From positions 1,308,001-1,372,000 of the forward strand of contig NZ_CP104850.1 of NCBI RefSeq assembly GCF_028864635.1: 64,000 nt of DNA, given 5' to 3'. Source of the stretch: Cloacibacterium sp. TD35. GTDB lineage: Bacteria; Bacteroidota; Bacteroidia; Flavobacteriales; Weeksellaceae. The translations under genes were made by a program, and so were the position numbers. A model generated the notes under the pieces. It saw only the letters and a list, made by a program, of their open reading frames with translations, made no database searches and was not told the origin of the DNA. This document shows, piece by piece, positions 1 through 8,141 of the stretch. The number at the start of each line of letters is the position of its first letter. The first letter of the stretch is position 1.

Positions 1-2
1 AG

Positions 3-107
3 GTGATTAATAGGCATCTGGATTTTCTTTTTTCTGAAACAGATGAGGTAGTGGTGAATTTCTTAAAAGAAAAATCATTGAAAAATTTTATAGAACAGTT
101 CAAATAA
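3..107 (+). CDS. C-terminal end of a regulator, possibly Rrf2 family (partial)
   Basis: An open frame enters from the left edge and stops at a TAA at 105-107; 34 residues are visible. The tail is helical and charged (…VVVNFLKEKSLKNFIEQF), like the end of small winged-helix regulators. In other bacteria (B. subtilis ywnA-ywnB) an Rrf2 regulator sits beside an oxidoreductase of the type encoded next, which is the main reason for the suggestion. The DNA-binding part is outside the window, so the family is only an inference. Confidence 0.45.
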   Translation: MINRHLDFLFSETDEVVVNFLKEKSLKNFIEQFK

Positions 108-160
108 AATTTTTTATACATAAGTGTAACAAAAATTATTACAATTTAAATTATAGAAAA

Positions 161-814
161 ATGAAAAAAATAGCAGTAATAGGAGCTACGGGTTTTGTAG
201 GCACTCAATTAGTAAAAGAATTAGCAAATAGAGGATATTTCGTAAATGCCTTGGCTAGAAATACTTCTAAAATTGAAAAAACAGAAAATGTAAAAGCAAT
301 AGCTGTAGATGTTTACAATACCGATGAATTGTCAGAAATACTAAAAGGGAATGATGCGGTAATTAGCGCATTCAATCCGGGCTGGGCAAATCCTAATATT
401 TTTGAAGATTTCTTAAAAGGGGCAGTCAGCATAGAAAAAGCGGTAGAAGAATCTGGAGTAAAGAGATTTATTACGGTAGGTGGAGCAGGAAGTTTATACA
501 TTGCCGAAAACTTACAATTAATAGATACCACAGAATTTCCTGCGGAGATAAAACCTGGCGCAGAAGCAGCCAGACAATATTTAGAAATCATTAAAAAGAA
601 CGAAAATCTAGATTGGACATTCTTTTCTCCAGCTATAGAAATGCATCCGGGTACAGCTGGCGTAAGAAAAGGAACATACAGAACGGCGCTAGAAAATCCG
701 GTTTTTGATGAGGAGGGAAGAAGCGTACTTTCTGTAGAAGATGTAGCAGTAGCTTTGGTAGACGAATTAGAAAATAATAAGTTTGTGAAGCAAAGATTTA
801 CAGCGGCTTATTAA
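161..814 (+). CDS. NAD(P)-dependent oxidoreductase, NmrA/YwnB-like
   Basis: A 217-residue atypical short-chain dehydrogenase of the NmrA/YwnB type. The N-terminus carries the dinucleotide motif GATGFVGTQL (residues 8-17) directly after the first beta strand, and the fold runs to the end without an extra domain. These proteins bind NAD(P)H; many act as redox sensors or quinone/flavin reductases, and the substrate cannot be read from sequence. It is 53 nt downstream of the partial regulator, so the two are probably co-transcribed. Start: ATG after an A-rich leader. Confidence 0.85.
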   Translation: MKKIAVIGATGFVGTQLVKELANRGYFVNALARNTSKIEKTENVKAIAVDVYNTDELSEILKGNDAVISAFNPGWANPNIFEDFLKGAVSIEKAVEESGVKRFITVGGAGSLYIAENLQLIDTTEFPAEIKPGAEAARQYLEIIKKNENLDWTFFSPAIEMHPGTAGVRKGTYRTALENPVFDEEGRSVLSVEDVAVALVDELENNKFVKQRFTAAY

Positions 815-854
815 TCGGTTAAATATTTTGAAACTGACCCATCTGAGTAGTTTT

Positions 855-998
855 TTATAGGTATTCGTCTCTTATTTCTTTACTTTTTGCAAAGCAAACT
901 GGTGAAGAATTTTCATGGATGATGATTTCCTTCTTCTCAGCAGAATTTTTTTTAGTAGAATTCTTTTTGGTCTTTTTAGGAACTTTGTCTTTTTTCAT
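855..998 (-). CDS. Small lysine-rich protein (47 aa), unknown
   Basis: A 47-codon frame, ATG at 996-998 and TAA at 855-857. The first half is a Lys/Ser/Asn-rich basic tail (KKTKKNSTKKNSAEKK), followed by an acidic, more ordered end (ICHENSS-type segment, then SPVCFAKSKEIRDEYL). The composition resembles small, probably nucleic-acid-associated proteins common in Flavobacteria. No function is assigned. It lies alone between two oppositely facing genes, and the ordinary codon use and clean start support a real gene. Confidence 0.55.
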   Translation of the reverse strand: MKKDKVPKKTKKNSTKKNSAEKKEIIIHENSSPVCFAKSKEIRDEYL

Positions 999-1026
999 AA
1001 CTCAAAATTTTCACTAAAGTTAAATA

Positions 1027-1058
1027 AAAAAAGCATCCAATCAGATGGATGCTTTTTT
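1027..1058 (-). terminator. Intrinsic terminator of the M23 peptidase gene
   Basis: A 12-bp perfect stem (1027-1038 with 1047-1058; core AGCATCC/GGATGCT) flanked by A and T runs, 18 nt after the stop codon of the leftward gene. Confidence 0.85.
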
Positions 1059-1076
1059 ACATTTTATAGTTCGATT

Positions 1077-1967
1077 TTATAAATTCAGAAATAATTTAGG
1101 GTTTACAGGAGTATTGTTCTTATGAACTTCGTAATGCAAATGTGGACCAGTACTTCTTCCTGAATTGCCAGATTGTGCGATTACTTCTCCCGCTTTTACA
1201 CTTTGGTTAGCCTTTACATTAATTTTAGAAAGGTGAGCATAGAGCGTAGCTAAACCGTTACCATGGCTTATGATTACGCAGTTTCCATACCCGCTTTTTT
1301 GACCTGCAAAAATTACTTTTCCAGTGGCGGTACACATTACATTACTGCCGTAATCTACACCATAATCTATTCCCTTGTGGAATTGCATTTGGTCTTTTTC
1401 AGCAGGAGCAGCGTTTTTTGATGCTATGTTAACGTTACTTTTGTTGATTACATTTCCAGTGCTGTCTTTTTCTATTTTTTCAGATGAAATAGCAAGAGGT
1501 CTTGCAGAAGCGAGTAGGATTTTCTTAGACGGAATAGGATTTTTTCTCATTCCGAAATTAGACGATAGAAAACCGTTGTCTATAGGATGTCCAACTGGTA
1601 CTTGTTGTAAACGTTTTTCTAATTCTACGAGATATTCAGAATATCTAGAACTCTGGTTAGACAGATAAACCGAACTAGATAAACTATCTCTAGATAGAGC
1701 TTCAATGCTTAGGTTAGAGGCGTTTTTTGCCTTTAAATAATTGTTGATTGTTCTTACTGTGTTTTCTACAGAGGCTAAATCATTTTTTAATTTAAAGAAA
1801 TCTAAGCTGTCTTTTTGGGTGTTAATTTTTACTAAATTGACTTGATAGTTTTTGTCATCTTTTTCTGAATATAATTTTGCAATAACAAAACTTTGTAGAA
1901 GGATAACGAAAAGAAGAGCGCCCATAAACAGCTGAACATTCTTCTTTTTTATAAATAAATTCTTCAT
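1077..1967 (-). CDS. M23 family metallopeptidase, membrane-anchored
   Basis: A LytM-type peptidoglycan endopeptidase of 296 residues. It has a cytoplasmic basic start, one transmembrane segment (about residues 13-33), a coiled-coil-like stretch, and a C-terminal M23 domain. Zinc ligands are seen in FHKGIDYG (H, D) and HLHYEV (second H of the pair), with the typical NSGRSTGPHLH loop. It probably acts in the periplasm on cell-wall crosslinks, or as an activator if degenerate, although the ligands are intact. An upstream in-frame TTG (1988) is rejected; the ATG at 1965-1967 lies below a -7 box at 2002-2009. Confidence 0.9.
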   Translation of the reverse strand: MKNLFIKKKNVQLFMGALLFVILLQSFVIAKLYSEKDDKNYQVNLVKINTQKDSLDFFKLKNDLASVENTVRTINNYLKAKNASNLSIEALSRDSLSSSVYLSNQSSRYSEYLVELEKRLQQVPVGHPIDNGFLSSNFGMRKNPIPSKKILLASARPLAISSEKIEKDSTGNVINKSNVNIASKNAAPAEKDQMQFHKGIDYGVDYGSNVMCTATGKVIFAGQKSGYGNCVIISHGNGLATLYAHLSKINVKANQSVKAGEVIAQSGNSGRSTGPHLHYEVHKNNTPVNPKLFLNL

Positions 1968-2001
1968 TACTTTTTTCTCAGTTTTCAATTTTTAGCGACG
2001 C

Positions 2002-2009
2002 CAAAATTA
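2002..2009 (-). promoter_or_regulatory. -7 box for M23 peptidase
   Basis: Leftward TAATTTTG, matching TAnnTTTG, 34 nt before the ATG at 1967. It argues against the upstream TTG as start. Confidence 0.55.
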
Positions 2010-2224
2010 ATTAAAATATTTTAAATCAATGTTTTTGCTCAACCAAAAACGATGAATTATGATAAAAATTATGCCAAAGTATTGTTAATAAATTTATAAA
2101 ATTGTTAATAATAATTAATTATGGTTAAATTTATTGTATCTGAAACTCAGGAGATAAAGTCAATCTGTGAAATCTATTTTTGTTAACATGATTTTTTTAA
2201 GGTGTAGCTTCTCACTATAATTTG

Positions 2225-2232
2225 TATCTTTG
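2225..2232 (+). promoter_or_regulatory. -7 box for gpsA
   Basis: TATCTTTG, a full match to the Bacteroidota -7 element, 22 nt before the gpsA ATG. It overlaps the in-frame TTG at 2222, which therefore cannot be the start. Confidence 0.75.
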
Positions 2233-2254
2233 TTTTTCTACCAAATTTTTTAAA

Positions 2255-3265
2255 ATGGCTAAAAAGAAAGGCAAAACATTGCCAACTGTGGGGGTTGTAG
2301 GAAGCGGTAGTTTCGCTACGGCAATTGTAAAAATGCTATTAGAAAATGCGAAATTGGTGCATTGGTGCGTGAGGAATGAGTTTGTAAAGGGAGCTCTAGA
2401 ATTGCGTGGTCATAATCCTAATTATCTTACTGCGGTTGCTTTTGATGTAAGAAAACTGAAAATCACTACAGATATTAATGAGTTAGTTTCTGAGTGTGAT
2501 ATCATTGTTTTAGCAACTCCTTCTATCTATCTTTCTGATGCAATAGAAAAAATGACTTGTAATTACGAAGGGAAATTATTCGTTTCTGCAATCAAAGGGA
2601 TTGTCCCTAAACATAATGATGTAGTAGCACATTATTTGAGAGATGTTTTTAAAATTGGCTTCAGAAATCAAGCCGTTATTGCGGGGCCATGTCATGCAGA
2701 AGAAGTAGCGATGGAGAGATTGTCTTATCTTACTATAGCCGCAGCAGAAAAAGAAAATGTAGATGCGCTTAGAGAACTTTTTACTTCTGATTATATTAAG
2801 GTAAGCTGTTCCAAAGATATTTTGGGTAATGAGTATAGTGCGATTCTTAAAAATATTTACGCCATCGCAGCAGGAATTGCAAGTGGATTAGGATATGGAG
2901 ATAACTTTAATGCAGTTCTGGTTTCTAATGCGATTAGAGAGATGGAATTATTTTTAGATGCTGTGTATCCAGAGGCTAGAGAGGTGAATGATAGTGCATA
3001 TTTAGGAGATTTACTGGTAACCGCTTATTCACTCTTTTCTAGAAATAGAAATTTAGGAAATCTTATCGGTAAAGGCTACACCGTAAAATCTGCGGTGCAA
3101 TCTATGAGTATGGTTGCAGAAGGATATTACGCAACTCGTGGAATTTATGAAATCGCTTTTGAAAAGAAACTGAAAACCCCAATTATCAATACTGTTTTCA
3201 GTATTTTATATGAAGGAAAAGACGCCGAAAAACAATTTAAAAAATTAACTGAAAAATTAACGTAA
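2255..3265 (+). CDS. gpsA: Glycerol-3-phosphate dehydrogenase [NAD(P)+]
   Basis: Reduces dihydroxyacetone phosphate to sn-glycerol 3-phosphate for phospholipid synthesis in the cytoplasm. It has 336 residues, the usual length. The N-terminal Rossmann motif is GSGSFATAI, the family signature with the catalytic lysine is in SAILKNIYAIAAGI, and the C-terminal helical domain includes the substrate-binding SRNRNLG segment. The frame can be extended upstream to a TTG, but this falls inside the promoter box, so the ATG at 2255 is used. It is a single-gene unit between divergent and co-directional neighbours. Confidence 0.96.
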   Translation: MAKKKGKTLPTVGVVGSGSFATAIVKMLLENAKLVHWCVRNEFVKGALELRGHNPNYLTAVAFDVRKLKITTDINELVSECDIIVLATPSIYLSDAIEKMTCNYEGKLFVSAIKGIVPKHNDVVAHYLRDVFKIGFRNQAVIAGPCHAEEVAMERLSYLTIAAAEKENVDALRELFTSDYIKVSCSKDILGNEYSAILKNIYAIAAGIASGLGYGDNFNAVLVSNAIREMELFLDAVYPEAREVNDSAYLGDLLVTAYSLFSRNRNLGNLIGKGYTVKSAVQSMSMVAEGYYATRGIYEIAFEKKLKTPIINTVFSILYEGKDAEKQFKKLTEKLT

Positions 3266-3338
3266 AATTAATGGTGCTAAAGCCTTATCGCTTTTTTCAA
3301 AAATCATTAACTTTACCACACTTTCTAATTTTCATACA

Positions 3339-4637
3339 ATGACAACTAAATACGAACAAATTTCTAGTTCACTTTTTATCAAAAATCGTAAAAAGTTTGT
3401 AGAAAAAATGCAGCCTAATTCTTTGGCTATTTTTAATTCTAATGATATTTATCCAGTAAGTTCAGACTCTACCATGCCTTTTGCGCAGCACAGAGATATT
3501 TTTTATCTGAGTGGAGTAGGCCAAGAGGAGAGTGTTTTGTTGATTTTTCCTGATGCTTACAATGAAGAACACCGTGAAATTCTTTTCTTAAGAGAGACCA
3601 ATGAACATATCGCTGTTTGGGAAGGCGAAAAATTAACTAAAGAAAAAGCAACTGAGGTTTCTGGAGTGAAAACAGTGCTTTGGCTATCAGATTTTGATAG
3701 AATTTTCTATAATTTGATGAACGAAGCAGAAAATATTTATCTCAATAGAAATGAGCACTATAGAGCTGTTTTAGAAGTGCAAACTCGTGAAGACAGATTT
3801 ATAGAAAGAGTAAAGAGAGAGTTTCCGCTTCATAAAATTTTAAGAAGTAATCCTATTCTTCAGCATTTGAGAAGTATCAAAGAACCAGAAGAGCTAGAAT
3901 TATTACAAAAAGCGTGTAACATCACTGAAAAAGGGGTGAGAAGATTGCTTTCTTTCGTGAAACCAGGAGTTTGGGAATACGAAATTGAAGCAGAGCTCAT
4001 GCACGAATTTTTGAGAAATAGAAGTAAAGGTTTTGCATATACACCTATTATTGCCAGCGGAGAAAACGCAAATGTCTTGCACTATATTGCCAATAATATG
4101 CAATGTAAAGATGGAGACTTAATTTTATTAGATATTGGTGCAGAATATGCCAATTATTCATCAGACCTTACCAGAATGATTCCTGTGAATGGTAAATTTA
4201 CAGCGAGACAAAAAGAGATCTACAATGCAGTTTTAGACATGAAAAACTTTGCGACTTCTCTTTTAGTTCCTGGAAATAACTGGTACGATTATCATAAAGA
4301 ATGTGGAGAGTTTTACACTTCTAAATTCTTGGAATTAGGACTTCTTGATAAAGCTGATGTTCAAAATCAAGACAAAAACTGGCCGGCTTATAAAAAATAC
4401 ATGATGCACGGCACATCTCACCATTTAGGTCTAGATACGCATGATTACGGAATTCTAAAAGATAAATTTGTAGAAAATATGGTATTCACCGTAGAGCCGG
4501 GAATTTATCTCCCAGCAGAAGGTTTTGGGGTTAGAATAGAAGATGATGTGGTTATTCAGAACTCTGGTCCTGCTTTTAATCTGATGAAAAACATTCCTAT
4601 TGAAGTAGAAGAAATAGAAGAATTGATGAATTCTTAA
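3339..4637 (+). CDS. Aminopeptidase P family protein (M24B)
   Basis: Xaa-Pro aminopeptidase of 432 residues that removes N-terminal residues before proline. The N-terminal AMP_N domain (about 1-150) is followed by a pita-bread M24 domain. The five metal ligands are visible: two Asp in LDIGAEYANYSSDLTRM, His in HGTSHHLGLD, Glu in TVEPGIY and Glu in GVRIEDDVV. No signal peptide, so it is cytoplasmic. It has its own weak promoter-like TAACTTTA about 30 nt upstream and is closed by a terminator shared with the converging gene. Confidence 0.94.
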   Translation: MTTKYEQISSSLFIKNRKKFVEKMQPNSLAIFNSNDIYPVSSDSTMPFAQHRDIFYLSGVGQEESVLLIFPDAYNEEHREILFLRETNEHIAVWEGEKLTKEKATEVSGVKTVLWLSDFDRIFYNLMNEAENIYLNRNEHYRAVLEVQTREDRFIERVKREFPLHKILRSNPILQHLRSIKEPEELELLQKACNITEKGVRRLLSFVKPGVWEYEIEAELMHEFLRNRSKGFAYTPIIASGENANVLHYIANNMQCKDGDLILLDIGAEYANYSSDLTRMIPVNGKFTARQKEIYNAVLDMKNFATSLLVPGNNWYDYHKECGEFYTSKFLELGLLDKADVQNQDKNWPAYKKYMMHGTSHHLGLDTHDYGILKDKFVENMVFTVEPGIYLPAEGFGVRIEDDVVIQNSGPAFNLMKNIPIEVEEIEELMNS

Positions 4638-4643
4638 AAAAAT

Positions 4644-4677
4644 AAAAAGGTGTTTCTAAATCAGAAACACCTTTTTT
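4644..4677. terminator. Bidirectional terminator
   Basis: AGGTGTTTCT (4648-4657) pairs with AGAAACACCT (4663-4672), with A and T runs on either side. It lies between two converging genes and serves both; the stop codon of the leftward gene falls in its T run. Confidence 0.88.
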
Positions 4678-5308
4678 ATGAGGTAAAGAATTTAATTAAA
4701 TCCATGTAGTTTTTTTGATTCACGCCATGTCCGTTCATGTATTCTCTGAAAGTAAAAAATGCTCCCAGTTCATATAAGAAATCTGCTGCTTTTCTTCCCC
4801 ATTCTAATGGGATTACAGCGTCTTCAGTTCCATGAGAAATAAAAAATCTAAGATGCTGAATTTCTTTTTTACCTTTAATGTTTTTAAGGATTTTAGGTTC
4901 AGGATACGCACTTAAACAAGCGATTTTCTGAAAATATTCTGGGTAAGTAAGCGTCATAGCATACGTAAGAATTCCGCCTTGCGAAAATCCCATCATATTG
5001 GTTTTCCCTTCTAGCTGATAATGATGTTTAATGTTATCAATAGATTTCATAATCGCTTTCATAGAATCTACAGCCTGTTCTACATCTATAAATTTTTCAG
5101 CATCGTTAAAATCAATGTCGTACCAAGAAAAACCATTGTAATCGGTCATTTTTGGAGCTCTATAACTCACGATAATCCAATCTTCTGGCAAATCATGACG
5201 AAAAGAAAATAAATCTTCTTCATTACTGCCATAGCCATGAATCATCACCAAAAGTTGAGTGTTTTGAGTAATGTTTTCGGGCTCTCTTACGATAAATTGT
5301 AAATCCAT
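4676..5308 (-). CDS. Alpha/beta hydrolase, carboxylesterase/phospholipase type
   Basis: A 210-residue cytoplasmic serine hydrolase of the abhydrolase_2 (YpfH/acyl-thioesterase-like) type. Visible are the oxyanion segment MIHGYGSNEEDLF, the nucleophile elbow GFSQGG, the acid in HGTEDAVIP and the catalytic His in NGHGVN. The substrate is unknown; acyl esters or lysophospholipids are usual. The longer frame starting at 5371 is rejected because the -7 box lies at 5313-5320, only 4 nt before the ATG at 5306-5308. Confidence 0.85.
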   Translation of the reverse strand: MDLQFIVREPENITQNTQLLVMIHGYGSNEEDLFSFRHDLPEDWIIVSYRAPKMTDYNGFSWYDIDFNDAEKFIDVEQAVDSMKAIMKSIDNIKHHYQLEGKTNMMGFSQGGILTYAMTLTYPEYFQKIACLSAYPEPKILKNIKGKKEIQHLRFFISHGTEDAVIPLEWGRKAADFLYELGAFFTFREYMNGHGVNQKNYMDLIKFFTS

Positions 5309-5312
5309 ATTG

Positions 5313-5320
5313 CAAAGATA
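5313..5320 (-). promoter_or_regulatory. -7 box directly before the start codon
   Basis: Leftward TATCTTTG followed by four bases and the ATG. Transcription would begin at or next to the start codon, so a leaderless or nearly leaderless mRNA is predicted. Confidence 0.7.
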
Positions 5321-5403
5321 ATTTTGTTTTTGAATTTCAAAGATTAAACCAAATAAAAAAAACTGACACAAGGTCAGTTTTTAAAAATTTTATGTTATGA
5401 TAT

Positions 5404-6606
5404 TTATAAAATCCCCACTTTTACCATACAAGCTTTCATCTTTTGGTAAGTTCTTTCAATGTCATGGTCTAAACCTATTGAAAATCTGATTAAACCGTCA
5501 GAAAGTCCCATAGAAATTCTTTCTTCTTCAGGAATTTCAGATGAGGTAGAACTTCCGCTGCAAGAGAATAAAGTTTTATAAAAACCTAAACTTACGGCGA
5601 GGTAGCCTAAGTTTTCTTGTTGCATCATTTCCATCAATTCATTGGCTTTGTCTACGGTTCCTGCATCTAAGGTTAATAAACCACCAAAACCATATTCTTG
5701 GTGCATCATAGATTTCATGAGTTCATGATTTCTGTGAGATTTTAAACCAGGATAATTTACTTTCAAGCCATCTTTTTCGAATCTTTCAGCGAGATACATT
5801 GCATTATCACTGTGTTTTTTCATTCTGATGTGCAAAGTTCTTAGGTTTTTCAAAATACTTGCCGAACGAAAACTATCCATAGTTGGGCCGAGAAGCATAC
5901 AGCTTCCGTTATTTACATTTTTGGTGTCGTCTATAAATTGTTGAGATGCGCAATAAACACCGCCCACTGTATCACTGCTTCCGTTGATGAATTTCGTTAA
6001 ACTGTGAATCACAATATCTGCACCTAAATGTATAGGCGAAATCTGCAACGGAGAAAACGTATTGTCAACAATCAGCTTTAAATTATACTTTTTACAAATT
6101 TCAGACAGTTTTCTCAAGTCTGCTACTTCTAATAAAGGATTGCTCACGCTTTCGCAATAAATCACCTTCGTATTAGGTTTGATGGCGTTTTCTATTGCTT
6201 CAAAATTGTTAATGTCTACAAAGCTTGTTTCAATGTTAAAAGGAGGCAGGAAGTTTTTCAAAAATGCGTAAGTTCCACCATAAATTGTTCTGGCTGAAAC
6301 AATGTGGTCGCCACTTTTACAGACTTGAAGTAGAGTAGAAGTAATCGCGCCCATTCCAGATGCGGTAACGTTCGCTGCTTCTGTTCCTTCCATTTTTGCT
6401 AAAGCTTGAGCTAAATATAAATTCATCGGAGATGAATGTCTTGAGTATAAATAGCAACCTTCAGCATTGCCCTCGAATGTATCGAACATGGTTTTTGCAG
6501 ATAAAAAAGTGTAGGTAGAACTGTCTGAAATAGAAGGGTTTACCCCGCCGAATTCTCCAAAATATTGTAAGTCTTGAATGGCATTTGCTGCATCGAAATT
6601 TTCCAT
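5404..6606 (-). CDS. Cys/Met metabolism PLP-dependent lyase (trans-sulfuration family)
   Basis: A 400-residue fold-type I PLP enzyme of the cystathionine gamma-synthase / methionine gamma-lyase family. The PLP-binding lysine is in SLTKFINGSSDTVGG, the cofactor aspartate in LIVDNTFSPL, and the N-terminal YSRHSSPMN segment is characteristic. Which reaction it runs (methionine degradation, cystathionine formation or cleavage) cannot be fixed. It is divergent from an Lrp/AsnC regulator 153 nt away, which probably senses an amino acid and controls it, as the same pairing does elsewhere. Confidence 0.88.
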   Translation of the reverse strand: MENFDAANAIQDLQYFGEFGGVNPSISDSSTYTFLSAKTMFDTFEGNAEGCYLYSRHSSPMNLYLAQALAKMEGTEAANVTASGMGAITSTLLQVCKSGDHIVSARTIYGGTYAFLKNFLPPFNIETSFVDINNFEAIENAIKPNTKVIYCESVSNPLLEVADLRKLSEICKKYNLKLIVDNTFSPLQISPIHLGADIVIHSLTKFINGSSDTVGGVYCASQQFIDDTKNVNNGSCMLLGPTMDSFRSASILKNLRTLHIRMKKHSDNAMYLAERFEKDGLKVNYPGLKSHRNHELMKSMMHQEYGFGGLLTLDAGTVDKANELMEMMQQENLGYLAVSLGFYKTLFSCSGSSTSSEIPEEERISMGLSDGLIRFSIGLDHDIERTYQKMKACMVKVGIL

Positions 6607-6720
6607 AATATTGAATTTAAGAGCAATAAAATTCTAAAAATTCCAATATTATTACAATGATATTTTTAAATTATAGAAAATAAATCTATATATTTTTAAA
6701 TTAATAGAAAAAATTATGAT

Positions 6721-6728
6721 TATATTTG
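6721..6728 (+). promoter_or_regulatory. -7 box for the Lrp/AsnC regulator
   Basis: TATATTTG, 31 nt before the ATG at 6760. The AT-rich 6607-6720 region holds repeated TTTTTAAATTA(A)TAGAAAA blocks (near 6664 and 6692) that could be operator sites for the regulator. Confidence 0.5.
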
Positions 6729-6759
6729 GTTTTTGTAAACTTTTTCCAAAAAATAATCT

Positions 6760-7218
6760 ATGGAACTTGACTCAATTGATAAAAAATTACTCTATTTTCT
6801 TCAGGAAGATAGTAAACAAACAACTAAAGAATTGTCTCACAAGTTAGATTTGTCTGTGACGGCGGTTTATGAACGCATCAAAAAATTAGAAAAGCAAGGT
6901 GTCATTTCTAAATATGTAACGCTGATTGATAAACATAAGGTGGAGAAAAATTTCATCGTGCTCTGTCATGTGAAATTAACGCAACACAAGAAAGAATACG
7001 TGTTACAGTTTGAAAAAGAGATTATGACTTTGCCAGAAGTAACGGAATGTTTCCACGTGAGTGGCGATTATGATTATATCTTGAAAATCTGTGTAAAAAA
7101 CATGGAAGAGTACAGAAATTTTATGGTGACTAAGCTCACTACTTTACAACACATCGGCTCTACACACAGTTCTTTTATGATTGCCGAAGTGAAAAATACA
7201 ACTACGATTGAGGTTTAG
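6760..7218 (+). CDS. Lrp/AsnC family transcriptional regulator
   Basis: 152 residues: an N-terminal helix-turn-helix (LDSIDKKLLYFLQEDSKQ start, recognition helix around VTAVYERIKKLEKQGVI) followed by a RAM/AsnC ligand-binding domain from about residue 65, with the FHVSGDYDYIL segment typical of the effector site. It likely forms dimers/octamers and responds to an amino acid. The position divergent to a methionine/cysteine lyase gene suggests that gene as target. Confidence 0.92.
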   Translation: MELDSIDKKLLYFLQEDSKQTTKELSHKLDLSVTAVYERIKKLEKQGVISKYVTLIDKHKVEKNFIVLCHVKLTQHKKEYVLQFEKEIMTLPEVTECFHVSGDYDYILKICVKNMEEYRNFMVTKLTTLQHIGSTHSSFMIAEVKNTTTIEV

Positions 7219-7225
7219 AAAATAA

Positions 7226-7254
7226 AAAAAACACGCAAATCTGCGTGTTTTTTA
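7226..7254. terminator. Bidirectional terminator
   Basis: AACACGCA (7229-7236) pairs with TGCGTGTT (7242-7249), flanked by long A and T runs, between the regulator and the converging desaturase gene. Confidence 0.85.
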
Positions 7255-7266
7255 TTATGTAAATTT

Positions 7267-8022
7267 TTAGATTTCTCTTTTTGGAGTTGCCATCACTCGG
7301 TTCATTTTAATCCAGCCTAATTTTTCTAAGAGCAACATAATCATGTAAGTCACATCTATTTCGTGCCATCTTACGCCGCCGAAATTAGCTCTTCCACCGA
7401 ATTTATGATGATTGTTGTGATAACCTTCGCCGAGCATTAACCAATCAAAACGGAATAAATTTTTAGAAGTGTCATTCACTTTGAAATTGACATATCCGTA
7501 AATGTGACCAAACCAATTGATAATCATTCCGTGGATTGGAGCCATTAAAATAGCCACAGGTAATAATAACCAATGCCACCAATATTCAGAAAAAATAATA
7601 AAGAAAACGGTGTAAAATGCTCCCCAACCAATTCTTGAGTACCATGAACTGGCAAACTTGTCGAATGATTTCCATTGAGGAACGTTTTTCGTAAATTTTT
7701 CTTCGATGGCAATTTTTTGTTTGTTGATTTGTTGATAAACATTTTTCGTTCTCCACATCATTGCAAGTGGATTAGGGTCGTATTTTGGAGAATGCGGGTC
7801 TTTTTCTGTATCAGCAAAAGCGTGATGCATTCTGTGCATTACACCATAACCATACGCTGAAAGATAATTAGAACCTTGGGTAATCCAAGTAAGAATAAAA
7901 CACAGTTTTTCACCAAATTTAGACATGGTGTAGGTTTGATGTGCTGCGTAACGATGAAGGAAAAAAGTTTGAAAAAATAGTCCTGAATACCATAGGACGA
8001 TGATGAAAATAATAATAACCAT
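7267..8022 (-). CDS. Fatty acid (acyl-CoA type) desaturase
   Basis: A 251-residue integral membrane desaturase that introduces a cis double bond into acyl chains and tunes membrane fluidity. The three histidine boxes that hold the di-iron centre are present: HRYAAH, HRMHH (with FADTEKDPHS after it) and HNNHH. Several hydrophobic segments surround them. The longer frame begins at a TTG inside the promoter (8044-8051), so the ATG at 8020-8022 is used. It is flanked by terminators, hence monocistronic. Confidence 0.93.
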   Translation of the reverse strand: MVIIIFIIVLWYSGLFFQTFFLHRYAAHQTYTMSKFGEKLCFILTWITQGSNYLSAYGYGVMHRMHHAFADTEKDPHSPKYDPNPLAMMWRTKNVYQQINKQKIAIEEKFTKNVPQWKSFDKFASSWYSRIGWGAFYTVFFIIFSEYWWHWLLLPVAILMAPIHGMIINWFGHIYGYVNFKVNDTSKNLFRFDWLMLGEGYHNNHHKFGGRANFGGVRWHEIDVTYMIMLLLEKLGWIKMNRVMATPKREI

Positions 8023-8043
8023 TAATAAGAATTTATAAAGGTA

Positions 8044-8051
8044 CAAAGGTA
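8044..8051 (-). promoter_or_regulatory. -7 box for the desaturase
   Basis: Leftward TACCTTTG, 21 nt before the ATG; it overlaps and rules out the upstream TTG start. Confidence 0.65.
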
Positions 8052-8075
8052 GACATTTGAAAAATGAATGATAAC

Positions 8076-8103
8076 AAAAAACACGCTCTAGAGCGTGTTT
8101 TTA
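8076..8103 (-). terminator. Terminator after tyrS
   Basis: Palindrome AAACACGCTCTAGAGCGTGTTT flanked by A and T runs (core ACACGCTC/GAGCGTGT), 39 nt past the tyrS stop. Confidence 0.85.
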
Positions 8104-8141
8104 TAATTTATTTAACTATGTATAGCGTTGTAAATTTTATT

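Noticed and set aside
1375-1668. Rightward 97-codon frame inside the M23 gene
   Set aside because: Antisense shadow of a well-supported gene.
2222-2254. TTG start for gpsA upstream of the ATG
   Set aside because: The codons coincide with the TATCTTTG promoter box, so they cannot be transcribed from it.
6607-6759. Possible SAM riboswitch before the sulfur amino acid lyase
   Set aside because: The leader is short and AT-rich with no GC stems or conserved core; the divergent Lrp-type regulator is a simpler control.
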